From Planctomycetales bacterium (lineage in GTDB: Bacteria > Planctomycetota > Planctomycetia > Pirellulales > Thermoguttaceae), in contig SKJM01000551.1 in the NCBI GenBank assembly GCA_007122045.1, positions 1 to 9,372 of the forward strand: a stretch of 9,372 bases of DNA, read 5' to 3'. Under the pieces are notes generated by a model. The model ran no database searches. It had not been told where the DNA came from and saw only the letters and a program-made list of their open reading frames with translations. Positions 1-8,098 of this stretch are shown piece after piece; positions within the stretch are counted from its first letter, which is position 1; each line of letters begins with the position of its first letter. The position numbers were made by a program, and so were the translations under genes.

Positions 1-171
1 TATCGTCGTTGTGGAAGTAGATCGTGTCGCCGTACTTCCCGTGGTTCTCTATGCCCGTGCCCACGCAGCACCACATGGAATCGAAGGGCGTGCTGTAAAT
101 CTTGAAGTGCCCCGGCTTGAGGGAGTAGAAGTAGGTAACGTCGCCGCTGTCGGGATCCTGGGAACCGAGGA
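1..171. repeat. Left copy of 171-bp terminal direct repeat
   Basis: Matches 9202-9372 in the same orientation at 170 of 171 positions, compared base by base. The one difference is G at 59 against A at 9260. On the coding strand this is GGC versus GGT, both Gly406 of the glycosidase. The repeat lies wholly inside the glycosidase coding sequence, spanning the metal-binding CC motif. Confidence 0.97.
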
Positions 172-1276
172 TCTGGTTGTACAGCGCGCGCTCGTAGTAA
201 TCCATGTACGCGGCATCGGGCTCCCATCCGAACAGGTGGCGGGTGAGCTTCAGGAGATTGTAGACACTGCAGGTTTCGGAAGTGTTCCAGGCCAGGTGGG
301 AGGCCTCTTCGCCTGCCGCGAAGAACCGCTCGCGCAGGTCCACGCCCCCCGGCGCGAAGTCGCGGCGGTTGATGGCCCGGTCCCAGAAGAAGCGGGCGAT
401 GGTCGCATCGCGCGGCTGGCCGGACAGCTCGTACAGCCGGGCCGAACCGATGATCTTCGGAACCTGTGTGTTGACGTGCCTGCCGGTCAACTCGTCCCTT
501 TGCTCGGCCAGAGGATCGGTAATGAACTTGTGTTCGAAGCGGTTCGCCAGGAGCAGGTAATCATTGTTCCCGGTCAGGGCGTACAGGTTGGCCAGGGCTT
601 CGTTCATGCCGCCGAATTCGCAGCGGAGCATGTCCTGAAACTGCGCCTCATCCAGATTATCGGTCACCCGCTTCGCCCAGTCCGCCAAGTTCTCGACGAC
701 CTCGAGGGCCTGCCGGTTGTCCGCATGAAGGTAGGCGTCGATAAGCCCCGCAAACGTCTTGTGCATAACATACCACGGCACGTATCCGCCCCCCACGCCC
801 CACTTGTGCGCTGCGAGATCCCCTGCCGCGATCCGCTCCCACACCTCCGTGCGCACGGGTCCGGTGTAGCCGTCGCCGTGGGCCTCTTGCGCCCTGGCGA
901 TCTCGCTGACCATGTAGTCAAGTCTCTCCTTGAAAACATGGTCGCTCGTGCTGGCATACATCAGCGCAAGGGCACTCAGATAGTGCCCGGATGTCTGGCC
1001 CACGAGATCCCTCTGGGCCCAGCCACCGTAGCGTTCGCCCTTGACGGGCAGACCCGCACGCTCATGATACGGCCAAAGCAGCCGATCCGGGTCCAGCTTG
1101 AGCAGGTACGCTTTGTTGATCTCCATGGCGTCCTTGAACGGTCCGTCCAGCAAACGAACCTGGCTCAAGGCGAACGGCTGTGCCTTGATCGGGATCCCCG
1201 GTTCGACGGCGTCCGCCCGCAAACAGTTGCCCAAGACGGCCGCAAGCAAAATGATCAGCGTTAATCTGGTTCTCAT
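1..1276 (-). CDS. GH127/GH146-type beta-L-arabinofuranosidase, N-terminal two-thirds (runs off left edge)
   Basis: Secreted glycosidase of the DUF1680 (Glyco_hydro_127) fold, expected to release terminal beta-L-arabinofuranose from plant or algal glycans. The frame is open from ATG at 1276 to base 1 (425 codons, no stop). An AGGAGA Shine-Dalgarno (1290-1285) lies 8 nt upstream. Residues 1-23 look like a Sec signal peptide ending ADA. Seen motifs: ETC at 334-336 and MWCC at 401-404, followed by VGTGIENHGKYGD. In the GH127 enzyme HypBA1 the zinc ligands are a Glu and Cys in an equivalent ETC plus two adjacent Cys, one of them the nucleophile, so all four appear conserved (E334, C336, C403, C404). 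The CCVGTG context looks closer to GH146 than to HypBA1. E323 or E324 may be the acid/base; this is a guess. The sequence continues as the right-edge fragment at 8093-9372, giving a 794-residue protein if the ends join. Family is confident; the exact substrate is not. Confidence 0.88.
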   Translation of the reverse strand, partial: MRTRLTLIILLAAVLGNCLRADAVEPGIPIKAQPFALSQVRLLDGPFKDAMEINKAYLLKLDPDRLLWPYHERAGLPVKGERYGGWAQRDLVGQTSGHYLSALALMYASTSDHVFKERLDYMVSEIARAQEAHGDGYTGPVRTEVWERIAAGDLAAHKWGVGGGYVPWYVMHKTFAGLIDAYLHADNRQALEVVENLADWAKRVTDNLDEAQFQDMLRCEFGGMNEALANLYALTGNNDYLLLANRFEHKFITDPLAEQRDELTGRHVNTQVPKIIGSARLYELSGQPRDATIARFFWDRAINRRDFAPGGVDLRERFFAAGEEASHLAWNTSETCSVYNLLKLTRHLFGWEPDAAYMDYYERALYNQILGSQDPDSGDVTYFYSLKPGHFKIYSTPFDSMWCCVGTGIENHGKYGDTIYFHNDD

Positions 1277-1317
1277 CGCAGGAGTCTCCTCAGCCGTTTG
1301 TCGGGGTGGCTCTTCCG

Positions 1318-1425
1318 TTTCCAGGTGCAAACTCCGGGAAAAACGGTAATCGCCACGGTTTCGTTTCGAGCGACTTCTGCAATTGCACGGCACGCCCGGT
1401 TCGCCGCTGCCGACAGGCCGACTGC
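1318..1425 (-). repeat. Dispersed intergenic repeat, copy A
   Basis: About 108 bp, similar to 7941-8049 (roughly 75-80% by eye). Shared blocks on the plus strand include GTGCAAAC, CGCCACGGT, CGAGCGACTT and CGCCCGGTT. It lies between the small ORF and the glycosidase start, ending 41 bp before that ATG. Copy B has the same orientation relative to the gene that follows it. The copies differ mostly by single substitutions plus a one-base length change, with no codon pattern, which suggests non-coding DNA. Confidence 0.8.
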
Positions 1426-1438
1426 CAGCATAACTCCG

Positions 1439-1467
1439 ACCGTAACACAAAGCGGCGCGATTGTCAA
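1439..1467 (-). promoter_or_regulatory. Candidate sigma70-type promoter for the glycosidase gene
   Basis: On the minus strand a perfect TTGACA (1467-1462) is followed after 17 bp by TACGGT (1444-1439), which keeps the T, A and final T of the -10 consensus. A start near 1432 would give a leader of about 155 nt containing repeat copy A before the ATG at 1276. No equivalent pair was found before the giant gene. Chance matches are possible, so this is a candidate only. Confidence 0.35.
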
Positions 1468-1503
1468 ACGCCGCACGCAATTTTCGGGCGTCGCGTTTGG
1501 CAC

Positions 1504-1517
1504 TGCCCAATGGGGCA
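1504..1517 (-). other. Short hairpin just after the stop of the small ORF
   Basis: TGCCC (1504-1508) and GGGCA (1513-1517) form a perfect 5-bp stem with a 4-base loop, starting two bases after the stop codon on the minus strand. No T run follows, so it is at best a weak or factor-assisted transcript end. Confidence 0.25.
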
Positions 1518-1519
1518 AC

Positions 1520-1840
1520 TCAACGCGGCCTCGCCGCCTCACGCAACGCTTTACCCGGATTGTACTCGAGCCGGACAGCAGCCGTCGAGCGAATTCCGTA
1601 TTTTGTTGTGCTCGAACCGCTGAACCACAATATGCCGGCGTTCATCTCCCCCGCATATCCGTCCGGGGTGGCGGGGCCGAAATCGATCCGGTCCGCATTC
1701 TGCCAGAGGGCGGTATTGCGGTAGGCCTTGTCATGCACCCAGTCGATACGCACCAGGAACGCGGCCTGCCGGTCATGGATGAACGAAAGCCCGTTCAGTA
1801 CATCCGCATAGTGTTCGCCGATCAGAATCTCCGGTGTCAT
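1520..1840 (-). CDS. Small unrecognised protein (106 residues) at the 3' end of the operon
   Basis: I do not recognise this ORF. The ATG at 1840 is preceded by AAAAAGG eight bases upstream. An in-frame TGA lies a few codons further up, inside the 28-bp gap after the SUMF1-like stop, so the start is effectively fixed. The product begins MTPEILIGEH, has no signal peptide or membrane segment, and is rich in aromatic and small polar residues (for example ILWFSGSSTTKYGIRS near residues 70-85), suggesting beta structure. The last ~16 residues (NPGKALREAARPR) are basic and read into sequence that looks repetitive and non-coding. The true C-terminus may thus have been replaced, and the ORF could be a remnant of a longer gene. 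For: position, spacing and ribosome binding site. Against: short length and no recognised homologue. It could also be read-through sequence. Confidence 0.45.
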   Translation of the reverse strand: MTPEILIGEHYADVLNGLSFIHDRQAAFLVRIDWVHDKAYRNTALWQNADRIDFGPATPDGYAGEMNAGILWFSGSSTTKYGIRSTAAVRLEYNPGKALREAARPR

Positions 1841-1868
1841 GTCTCCGACCTTTTTACGGGTTCAGACT

Positions 1869-2858
<990 letters not shown>

Positions 2859-2905
2859 TGTCTTGTCCTTTCGTTGTTGGTCGAACTATCAGATCTGAAC
2901 ACTGA

Positions 2906-5900
2906 TCACTTGGCCCCCGCCGGATTCTCCTTCATCACCGGGCCGCGGACACGCGCCAGCCACTTCAGCATTAGCGGCATGTCGGCGATGCTGCCATCGA
3001 TTTCCTCCCTCATGCGCCAGTCCCAATCCACGCGGGTATGCCAGCCCTCCTTATCGCCGTAGACGGCTTTGACCAGGGCTTCCAGGAACTGCGTATCTTC
3101 CCGCATCTCGCCGCCGCCGACCACGTCCCTTGCGTAGGTCGAGAAGTGGTGGTTGTAGGCGGTGTTGTAGTAGCCGCGGAAACCCTGCTGGTTGAAGCTG
3201 TAGAGCCAGCGTTCGGGGGCGTAGGGTTTCCACGCGATCTCTTCCGCCTCCTTGACCGCGCCCTTGGCCTCGGCAACCTTGCGGGACAGGTCGGCCGCGC
3301 CCCTGGAGACGTATATCTGGCGCTTGTCCCGGAGTGTTCGAGCGATCTCACTGTGTTCCCGCTCCGCATTCCGTAATTCGCGATGCAGGGGATTCGATGC
3401 TCCGAGTTCCCCGCGCACGGTCTCCTGTCTTGCGCGAATGTCCGCGTCCAGGTCGCCCCGCAGCCGGTTCGCCTCGGCATGTTCGGGGTCGGCATTGCGC
3501 TCGGCGTCGAAGTTTCTGCGCAGCTCCTGGGCGAGTTCGTTGAGCTTGTGGTTCAGCTCATCGTACGCCCGTGCCGTTTCGCTCTCCTCGCGGAGGTCGG
3601 CGCGCAGGGCGGCTTCCCGCTCGTTGATCGGCCGGTTCAGTTCGTTCCGGGCGCGCTCGGAACGGGTGTGCGGGCCATCGCCCGAGCGGAATCCGTTCCA
3701 CTGATCGCCCCATTGGCGACGAAGCTGACCCTCTTCTTCCGCGGCCTTATCGCGCTGTTCGCGGCTGAGATTGTCATCGTGCCGGCGTTTGCGCGCCGCA
3801 TCGGCTTGCGCGATCAGCTCGGCGATATCGGCCCGCGCATCGAACTCCGCCCGGAGCGCCTGCTCACGCTCGCGGCGGTCGGACTCATGCTCGTTGCGCT
3901 GCGTGTACAGCTCCTGTAGCTCTGCATCGGCCTGGAAGGCTTCTTGCTCGAGCCGTTGCACCTCTGCTCGCTGCTCGTTCACATCCTTACGCAGCGCCTC
4001 GATCTCGGCGCGCTTCGCGGCGTTGGCGGGGCGCTCGTCGAACACCTTTCTGAAGGCCTGTTCGGCGGTTTGCCGCCTCTGTTCGGCTTCATTCCGCCGC
4101 TCGGTGAGCGCGGTGAGTTCGGGGTCCGCTTCGAAGGCTTCCCGCTCCACGGTTCTGACCTGGTTTCGCAACGCGTTCCGCTGCTGTTCCGTCGCTGTCA
4201 CCTCGGCCTCCAGCGCGGCGTTCTCGGGGATTTCCACGAAGGCGGCTTCCAGTTCGCTCTGGCGTGTCTTGAGGACCTCCTCCGCGGCCGCCAGGTCTGC
4301 CGTGGCCTTGACGTATTCGGGGCAGCGTTCCATGATCTCCTGCTGCCGTGCCTTGGAGCGCTTCTCCATCTCGAGGTAGGGGGCCATCAGTTCCCTGCTC
4401 AGGGCGTTCGCCCTGTCGCTCAAAGCCTTGAGGTCGCCGTATATTTCGGTCAGGCGGGCGACATAGCTCTCGGTCGGCCGTACGGGCGAGTCGAGCGTCG
4501 GCTCGGGCAGCGCCGCGTAGTCCGCATGCACCGTGCGATAGATCACCACGTGGCCGATCACGCCATGGAAGCCGTTCTTCCCGTCGCGCCCGGCGGCCAG
4601 GCGGTTGCGTTTCACGCCCCCGCCCGGAAACACCTCGCAGGGCCGGAACGGCGTGGCCTGCTCCGCGGCCTTGTTGCCGTTCACCCACAGCACGGCCTTT
4701 TTGCCGTCAATCTCCACGCGTACGTTGGCCCATTGGCCAACCGGCAGCGTGTTTTTGCCGGCGATCTCGACGACCGTTTTGCCGCCGACCGTGGCGATCA
4801 ATTCGGGGCTCCCGTCGCGCGCGGTTTTCAGGACCAGGCGATCGTCGGGCGAGCCGCCGAAGTCGAAGATCGTCTGTGCGCCCCTTTTCTCCGGCTTGAG
4901 GGCGATATCGACCGTGATCTGGCCGAGATCGGCCGCCCGCGGGCAGAGCTCGGCAGACTGGTTCGCGCCGTCAAAGCGGAAGCCCATGTGTTCGCCGTCG
5001 GTCACGAACGCCGGCCTGCCGTAAAGGTAGCCGTTGAGGACGGGGGTCAGGTCCGCGGCGTAGCCCCTGCTGGCGCTGAGCGGGTATCGGTATCCGTCTT
5101 CCAGGATCGCGTTGTCCTCGCGAATCATCGCGTAATTCGCCCACAATCCGAACTCGTGAAGGGTGTCTTCGCCCGGCCGTCGGGGTACGACGGGGGCCTC
5201 TTCTTCGCCTGTGAGCATCTGCCAGACGCGCGCGTAACCGCCGGCCTTCGCCTTGTCGGTCACCACGCCCTGGCCGCTGACCCGGGCGTGCCCCGAGACC
5301 ACCGCATCGCCGCTGACGATCGCGAAGTCTTCGACGATCGCGCTGTCCAGCACGCGTGCTCGGTCCAGCACCATGGCGTTGGGGCCCACGTAGGCCATCG
5401 GCGCCACCGTGGCCGTCGCCTGGACCCAGCCGCCGCCGTTGGGATGGCGCGCGCCCTGTTGCATCCGGTCCAGCTCCGCCTGCACCTGGTGGCGCAGGTT
5501 CTGCTGGTAGAACGCGTGCCATTCGGAATTCGCGGGTTCGCCTTCGGCGGCGTCCAGCTCTTGCCGCAAGGCTTCCAGCTTTGCCGACAACCGGCGGCCG
5601 GCGGGCGTATCGTGCGCGGCAGGGACGGGATGGGTCGCTTTGTACACGAAGCTCACGTCATCGTAATCGGCGCGGCTCTCGCGCGGCGTCCCCGGACGCG
5701 CGCCCTTCAATTGGACCGACCAGGGATAACGAAACGCGTGCCTGCCGCTGTACAGGCGGGTTCTCACGTTGCTGTCTCCCACGTACAGCGCCGTCGGTGT
5801 CGCGGCCACGGTCAACCAATGCGAGAGATCGCCGGGCTGCAGTTTGAACGTCATCTCGCCTTTGTTCCACATGGGCGAGTAGCGGCGCGTCCCGTCGGCG

Positions 5901-7915
5901 GCGACGGCGATGACGCACGCCCGCCAGTCGCTGTAGCGCTCGGGATCGTGCAGGCCGCGGAAATCGACGACGAGTTCGTCCGCGCCGGGGTCGGTCACCA
6001 GCCGGACGATGTTGACGCCGAACGGCTCCGGCGCTTCCTCGAGCGGGATGCGGTAGATTCGCCGCTCCGCATCGACCGTCTCCATCCAGTTGCGCGCCGG
6101 GGCGAAATAGTGGCGGCGGTAGACATCCTCGATCTCGGTGTCGAAGGTGGCCAGGCGGGCACCGTATTCGCCAACGGTGTCTCCCAGTCCGCGAATGCCG
6201 TTCTTGAACATCCCGCGTTGTTCGCCGACGCGTGCCATGGCCTGGAGAACGCTCCACTCTTCTGCTCCATATGGCAGAACCATGAAAAAGCCGTAACCCC
6301 AGTTCGGATCCTCACCGACCATATTGTAGAAGACCGTGAATCCATAACCGCTTTCACCATTGAATACATTGCGCCAGGGGCGACGTACGTGGTGGTTGCC
6401 CTTCATTTCGCCCGGATCGGCCAACGTCTGGTGCGTATCAGCCTGGGCTTCGCCGCCGCCCATTCGGAGTCCGTTAGCCCGGCCGCCGTGTCCCCACTCG
6501 TGGAACAACGCGCTGGCCCATGGCCCGCCGCCGGCGCCCCTGATGCCGCAGCCGCCGTAGCCGCCGCCCGCGAAGCCGGGGATTACCTGGAAACCGTCCC
6601 GCTTCGTGCCGGGCACCTCGATCCAGTACTTGTATTGCCGGCCTCTACGATCCCAGTGGGGCATCAGGCGTCCGGCGTATTCGTTCAGCGCCCACCAGTA
6701 CTCGGCGCACTTCACCGAGCCGTCCCGGTACCACTGCGCCTTGGCCGGATCCTTCTCATTGACCCACGGGTCGCCATCGCTTCCCGCCTGGCTGCCCGAG
6801 AGCCAGATAAAATGCTTGCTCTCCACCTGCATGGTACCCGGTTCGCCCGGCTTGGCGTTGTTCGGATACTTGATGTCCATCGACGGAGGCTTCACCCGCG
6901 GGGTCTGGTCCAGGCCGGCCTTGATGCGATCCATCTCCTTTACGTACAGGTCCATGATGAACTGCTTGTCTGCTTCGCTGAAACTGCCGCTGACGAAACA
7001 CCGCTTGCGGCCGTCGGCCAGGCGCAGCACCACCGCTGGCTCACGCGGACCGCCGTCGCGGCCGCCCCACTTGCTGGTCATGGTGTTGCCGATGCCGCGG
7101 AAGCCGATCAGATGCGCTTCAAACTGCCGCGGGGCCTGAACCGCCCGGAGCGGGAAATCGTTGGGAACGTCCGTTCGTTGCGCGAGAATCCTGCCGCGCT
7201 TGCCGTCGAGTCCTGACAGGTAGGCACCGTCGATGATCTCGATCTGATCGATCCCCGGCCCCTTCCAGCCGACCGATACGTGATCGTTCCCCAAAAGCTC
7301 TTCATGAAGCACCTCGATGTAGTAGCGCTTGCCCTGCTCCAGCGGGATACTGGCCGAGGTCTGCGACGGGAACTTGTCCCACTGTCTGTGCCCGACCCAG
7401 GTTTCGTTCCCGGCGATCCGCTTCCGGTTCTCCGGCTGGTCGTCCAAACTAAGGTACAGCGCGCCCTTGTCATCGGCGGCAAACACGAACGTGTAGTCGC
7501 CCGTGGCCGGCGGATAGAGATACCCGCTGATGCGTCGGAAGTAGCGAACGCCGACGTTCTGCGGCGCCTCGAGCGTTTCCAGGACTTCCTCGACCGGTTT
7601 ACCGATGGCCGGTGCATCTACGGAATCGAATGGCCCCGGACGCAGCGTCCAGGTCCTTAGTGGCATGCCCTCCCTGACCTCGATGATGTCCACGCCCTTG
7701 CGCGGCCACCAATCCACCTCGCGCCGCTGGTAGGCCAGCGGATCATCCTTGCCCGCCTGCTTTACCTGATAGAGTTCGACGTCCGGTCGCAGGTTCGGTC
7801 CCGGATACTGGACGTTGCGAAAGTAGTCGTAGGCCTCCTGCGCGAACGATTCGCCGGCAAGGAAGACGGCCGACGAAAGGCCGAGAACTACGATGTAGAA
7901 TGCTGATCTTTTCAC
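2906..7915 (-). CDS. Giant secreted multidomain protein: PA14, HEWGH metallopeptidase-like region, hexapeptide beta-helix, LamG, repeated coiled coil
   Basis: The chosen start is GTG at 7915: GGGAG lies 8 nt upstream and a classic signal peptide follows (KR, hydrophobic stretch, cleavage near SFA, residue 25), giving 1669 residues. An ATG at 7972 also keeps the frame but adds 19 residues encoded mostly by a dispersed repeat. Domains in order: PA14 (~121-238, GYLYPPATGDYTFVFAADD); a metallopeptidase-like region with H472-E-W-G-H476, the HExxH zinc motif, and E489 in GGGEAQAD as possible third ligand; beta-rich sequence to ~760; eleven six-residue rows (835-897, e.g. SGDAVVSGHARV) typical of a left-handed beta-helix; LamG/concanavalin-like (~966-1129); a charged coiled coil (~1146-1561) containing two 66-residue repeats; and a tail rich in Trp, Tyr and Asn (1562-1669). 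The peptidase plus hexapeptide order recalls, from memory, the Svx/AvrXca (DUF6055-like) secreted proteins of plant pathogens. It probably cleaves or binds extracellular glycoprotein or glycan; activity is inferred. The SUMF1-like gene follows after 47 bp without a visible terminator. Confidence 0.9.
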   Translation of the reverse strand: MKRSAFYIVVLGLSSAVFLAGESFAQEAYDYFRNVQYPGPNLRPDVELYQVKQAGKDDPLAYQRREVDWWPRKGVDIIEVREGMPLRTWTLRPGPFDSVDAPAIGKPVEEVLETLEAPQNVGVRYFRRISGYLYPPATGDYTFVFAADDKGALYLSLDDQPENRKRIAGNETWVGHRQWDKFPSQTSASIPLEQGKRYYIEVLHEELLGNDHVSVGWKGPGIDQIEIIDGAYLSGLDGKRGRILAQRTDVPNDFPLRAVQAPRQFEAHLIGFRGIGNTMTSKWGGRDGGPREPAVVLRLADGRKRCFVSGSFSEADKQFIMDLYVKEMDRIKAGLDQTPRVKPPSMDIKYPNNAKPGEPGTMQVESKHFIWLSGSQAGSDGDPWVNEKDPAKAQWYRDGSVKCAEYWWALNEYAGRLMPHWDRRGRQYKYWIEVPGTKRDGFQVIPGFAGGGYGGCGIRGAGGGPWASALFHEWGHGGRANGLRMGGGEAQADTHQTLADPGEMKGNHHVRRPWRNVFNGESGYGFTVFYNMVGEDPNWGYGFFMVLPYGAEEWSVLQAMARVGEQRGMFKNGIRGLGDTVGEYGARLATFDTEIEDVYRRHYFAPARNWMETVDAERRIYRIPLEEAPEPFGVNIVRLVTDPGADELVVDFRGLHDPERYSDWRACVIAVAADGTRRYSPMWNKGEMTFKLQPGDLSHWLTVAATPTALYVGDSNVRTRLYSGRHAFRYPWSVQLKGARPGTPRESRADYDDVSFVYKATHPVPAAHDTPAGRRLSAKLEALRQELDAAEGEPANSEWHAFYQQNLRHQVQAELDRMQQGARHPNGGGWVQATATVAPMAYVGPNAMVLDRARVLDSAIVEDFAIVSGDAVVSGHARVSGQGVVTDKAKAGGYARVWQMLTGEEEAPVVPRRPGEDTLHEFGLWANYAMIREDNAILEDGYRYPLSASRGYAADLTPVLNGYLYGRPAFVTDGEHMGFRFDGANQSAELCPRAADLGQITVDIALKPEKRGAQTIFDFGGSPDDRLVLKTARDGSPELIATVGGKTVVEIAGKNTLPVGQWANVRVEIDGKKAVLWVNGNKAAEQATPFRPCEVFPGGGVKRNRLAAGRDGKNGFHGVIGHVVIYRTVHADYAALPEPTLDSPVRPTESYVARLTEIYGDLKALSDRANALSRELMAPYLEMEKRSKARQQEIMERCPEYVKATADLAAAEEVLKTRQSELEAAFVEIPENAALEAEVTATEQQRNALRNQVRTVEREAFEADPELTALTERRNEAEQRRQTAEQAFRKVFDERPANAAKRAEIEALRKDVNEQRAEVQRLEQEAFQADAELQELYTQRNEHESDRREREQALRAEFDARADIAELIAQADAARKRRHDDNLSREQRDKAAEEEGQLRRQWGDQWNGFRSGDGPHTRSERARNELNRPINEREAALRADLREESETARAYDELNHKLNELAQELRRNFDAERNADPEHAEANRLRGDLDADIRARQETVRGELGASNPLHRELRNAEREHSEIARTLRDKRQIYVSRGAADLSRKVAEAKGAVKEAEEIAWKPYAPERWLYSFNQQGFRGYYNTAYNHHFSTYARDVVGGGEMREDTQFLEALVKAVYGDKEGWHTRVDWDWRMREEIDGSIADMPLMLKWLARVRGPVMKENPAGAK
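3863..4258 (-). repeat. Two tandem 66-residue repeats in the coiled coil of the giant protein
   Basis: Residues 1220-1285 and 1286-1351 (GTG numbering) align without gaps over 66 positions with 27 identities counted by hand. Fixed positions include F7, P11, N13, A14-A15, A41-F42, A44-D45, E47-L48 and R55-N56-E57. Each unit has two helices opening with a Phe three or four residues before a Pro/Ala-containing turn. Looser copies flank the pair (for example ERCPEY upstream and RNFDAERNADPEH downstream), so the coil seems built from duplicated helices. Confidence 0.8.
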
Positions 7916-7940
7916 GATGGTTACTCCCGTTACTTCGTTA

Positions 7941-8049
7941 TTTCTAAGTGCAAACACCGGGGAAAACGGCAAGCGCCACGGTCTTGTTCCGAGCGACTTG
8001 CAGCGTATGCACGGCGCGCCCGGTTTGCCGTCGCCAGCAGCGCGACTGC
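7941..8049 (-). repeat. Dispersed intergenic repeat, copy B
   Basis: Second copy of the element at 1318-1425, located in the gap between the glycosidase stop and the giant gene. It ends 25 bp upstream of the GTG at 7915. The alternative ATG at 7972 falls inside it, which is why that longer start is disfavoured. Small ORFs crossing both copies translate to loosely similar Arg/Ala-rich peptides, as expected for a shared non-coding element. Confidence 0.8.
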
Positions 8050-8078
8050 TAACCCAGCGCGTCGTTTACAAGTTTCAT

Positions 8079-8098
8079 GGGTAGGGCGAGCCTCACCC
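8079..8098 (-). other. GC-rich stem-loop over the glycosidase stop codon
   Basis: GGGT and AGG (8079-8085) can pair with CCT (8091-8093) and ACCC (8095-8098), with one bulged base and the loop GCGAG. It overlaps the TGA and abuts a nine-base homopolymer (8096-8104). No T tract follows on the minus strand, so it does not look like a standard intrinsic terminator. Confidence 0.25.

Noticed and set aside
11..1264. Plus-strand ORF of 417 codons at the left end
   Set aside because: Antisense shadow of the glycosidase N-terminal part, which carries the ETC and CC motifs on the minus strand.
1207..1276. Lipoprotein signal (LGNC) at the glycosidase N-terminus
   Set aside because: Asn before the Cys does not fit the usual lipobox; a Sec cleavage after ADA is more likely.
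1273..1542. Minus-strand ORF of 89 codons before the glycosidase
   Set aside because: Covers the dispersed repeat; it resembles the peptide from copy B only because the DNA is repeated, with no ribosome site and an Arg/Ala-rich composition.
3944..7216. Plus-strand ORF of 1090 codons antisense to the giant gene
   Set aside because: It lies entirely opposite a gene with a signal peptide and recognisable domains, is composed of low-complexity Arg/Ala/Val/Gly-rich sequence with no motif, and is expected as a shadow in GC-rich DNA.
7916..7972. Longer start (ATG at 7972) for the giant protein
   Set aside because: It would add 19 residues encoded largely by the dispersed repeat and bury the signal peptide; GTG at 7915 has GGGAG at 8-nt spacing.
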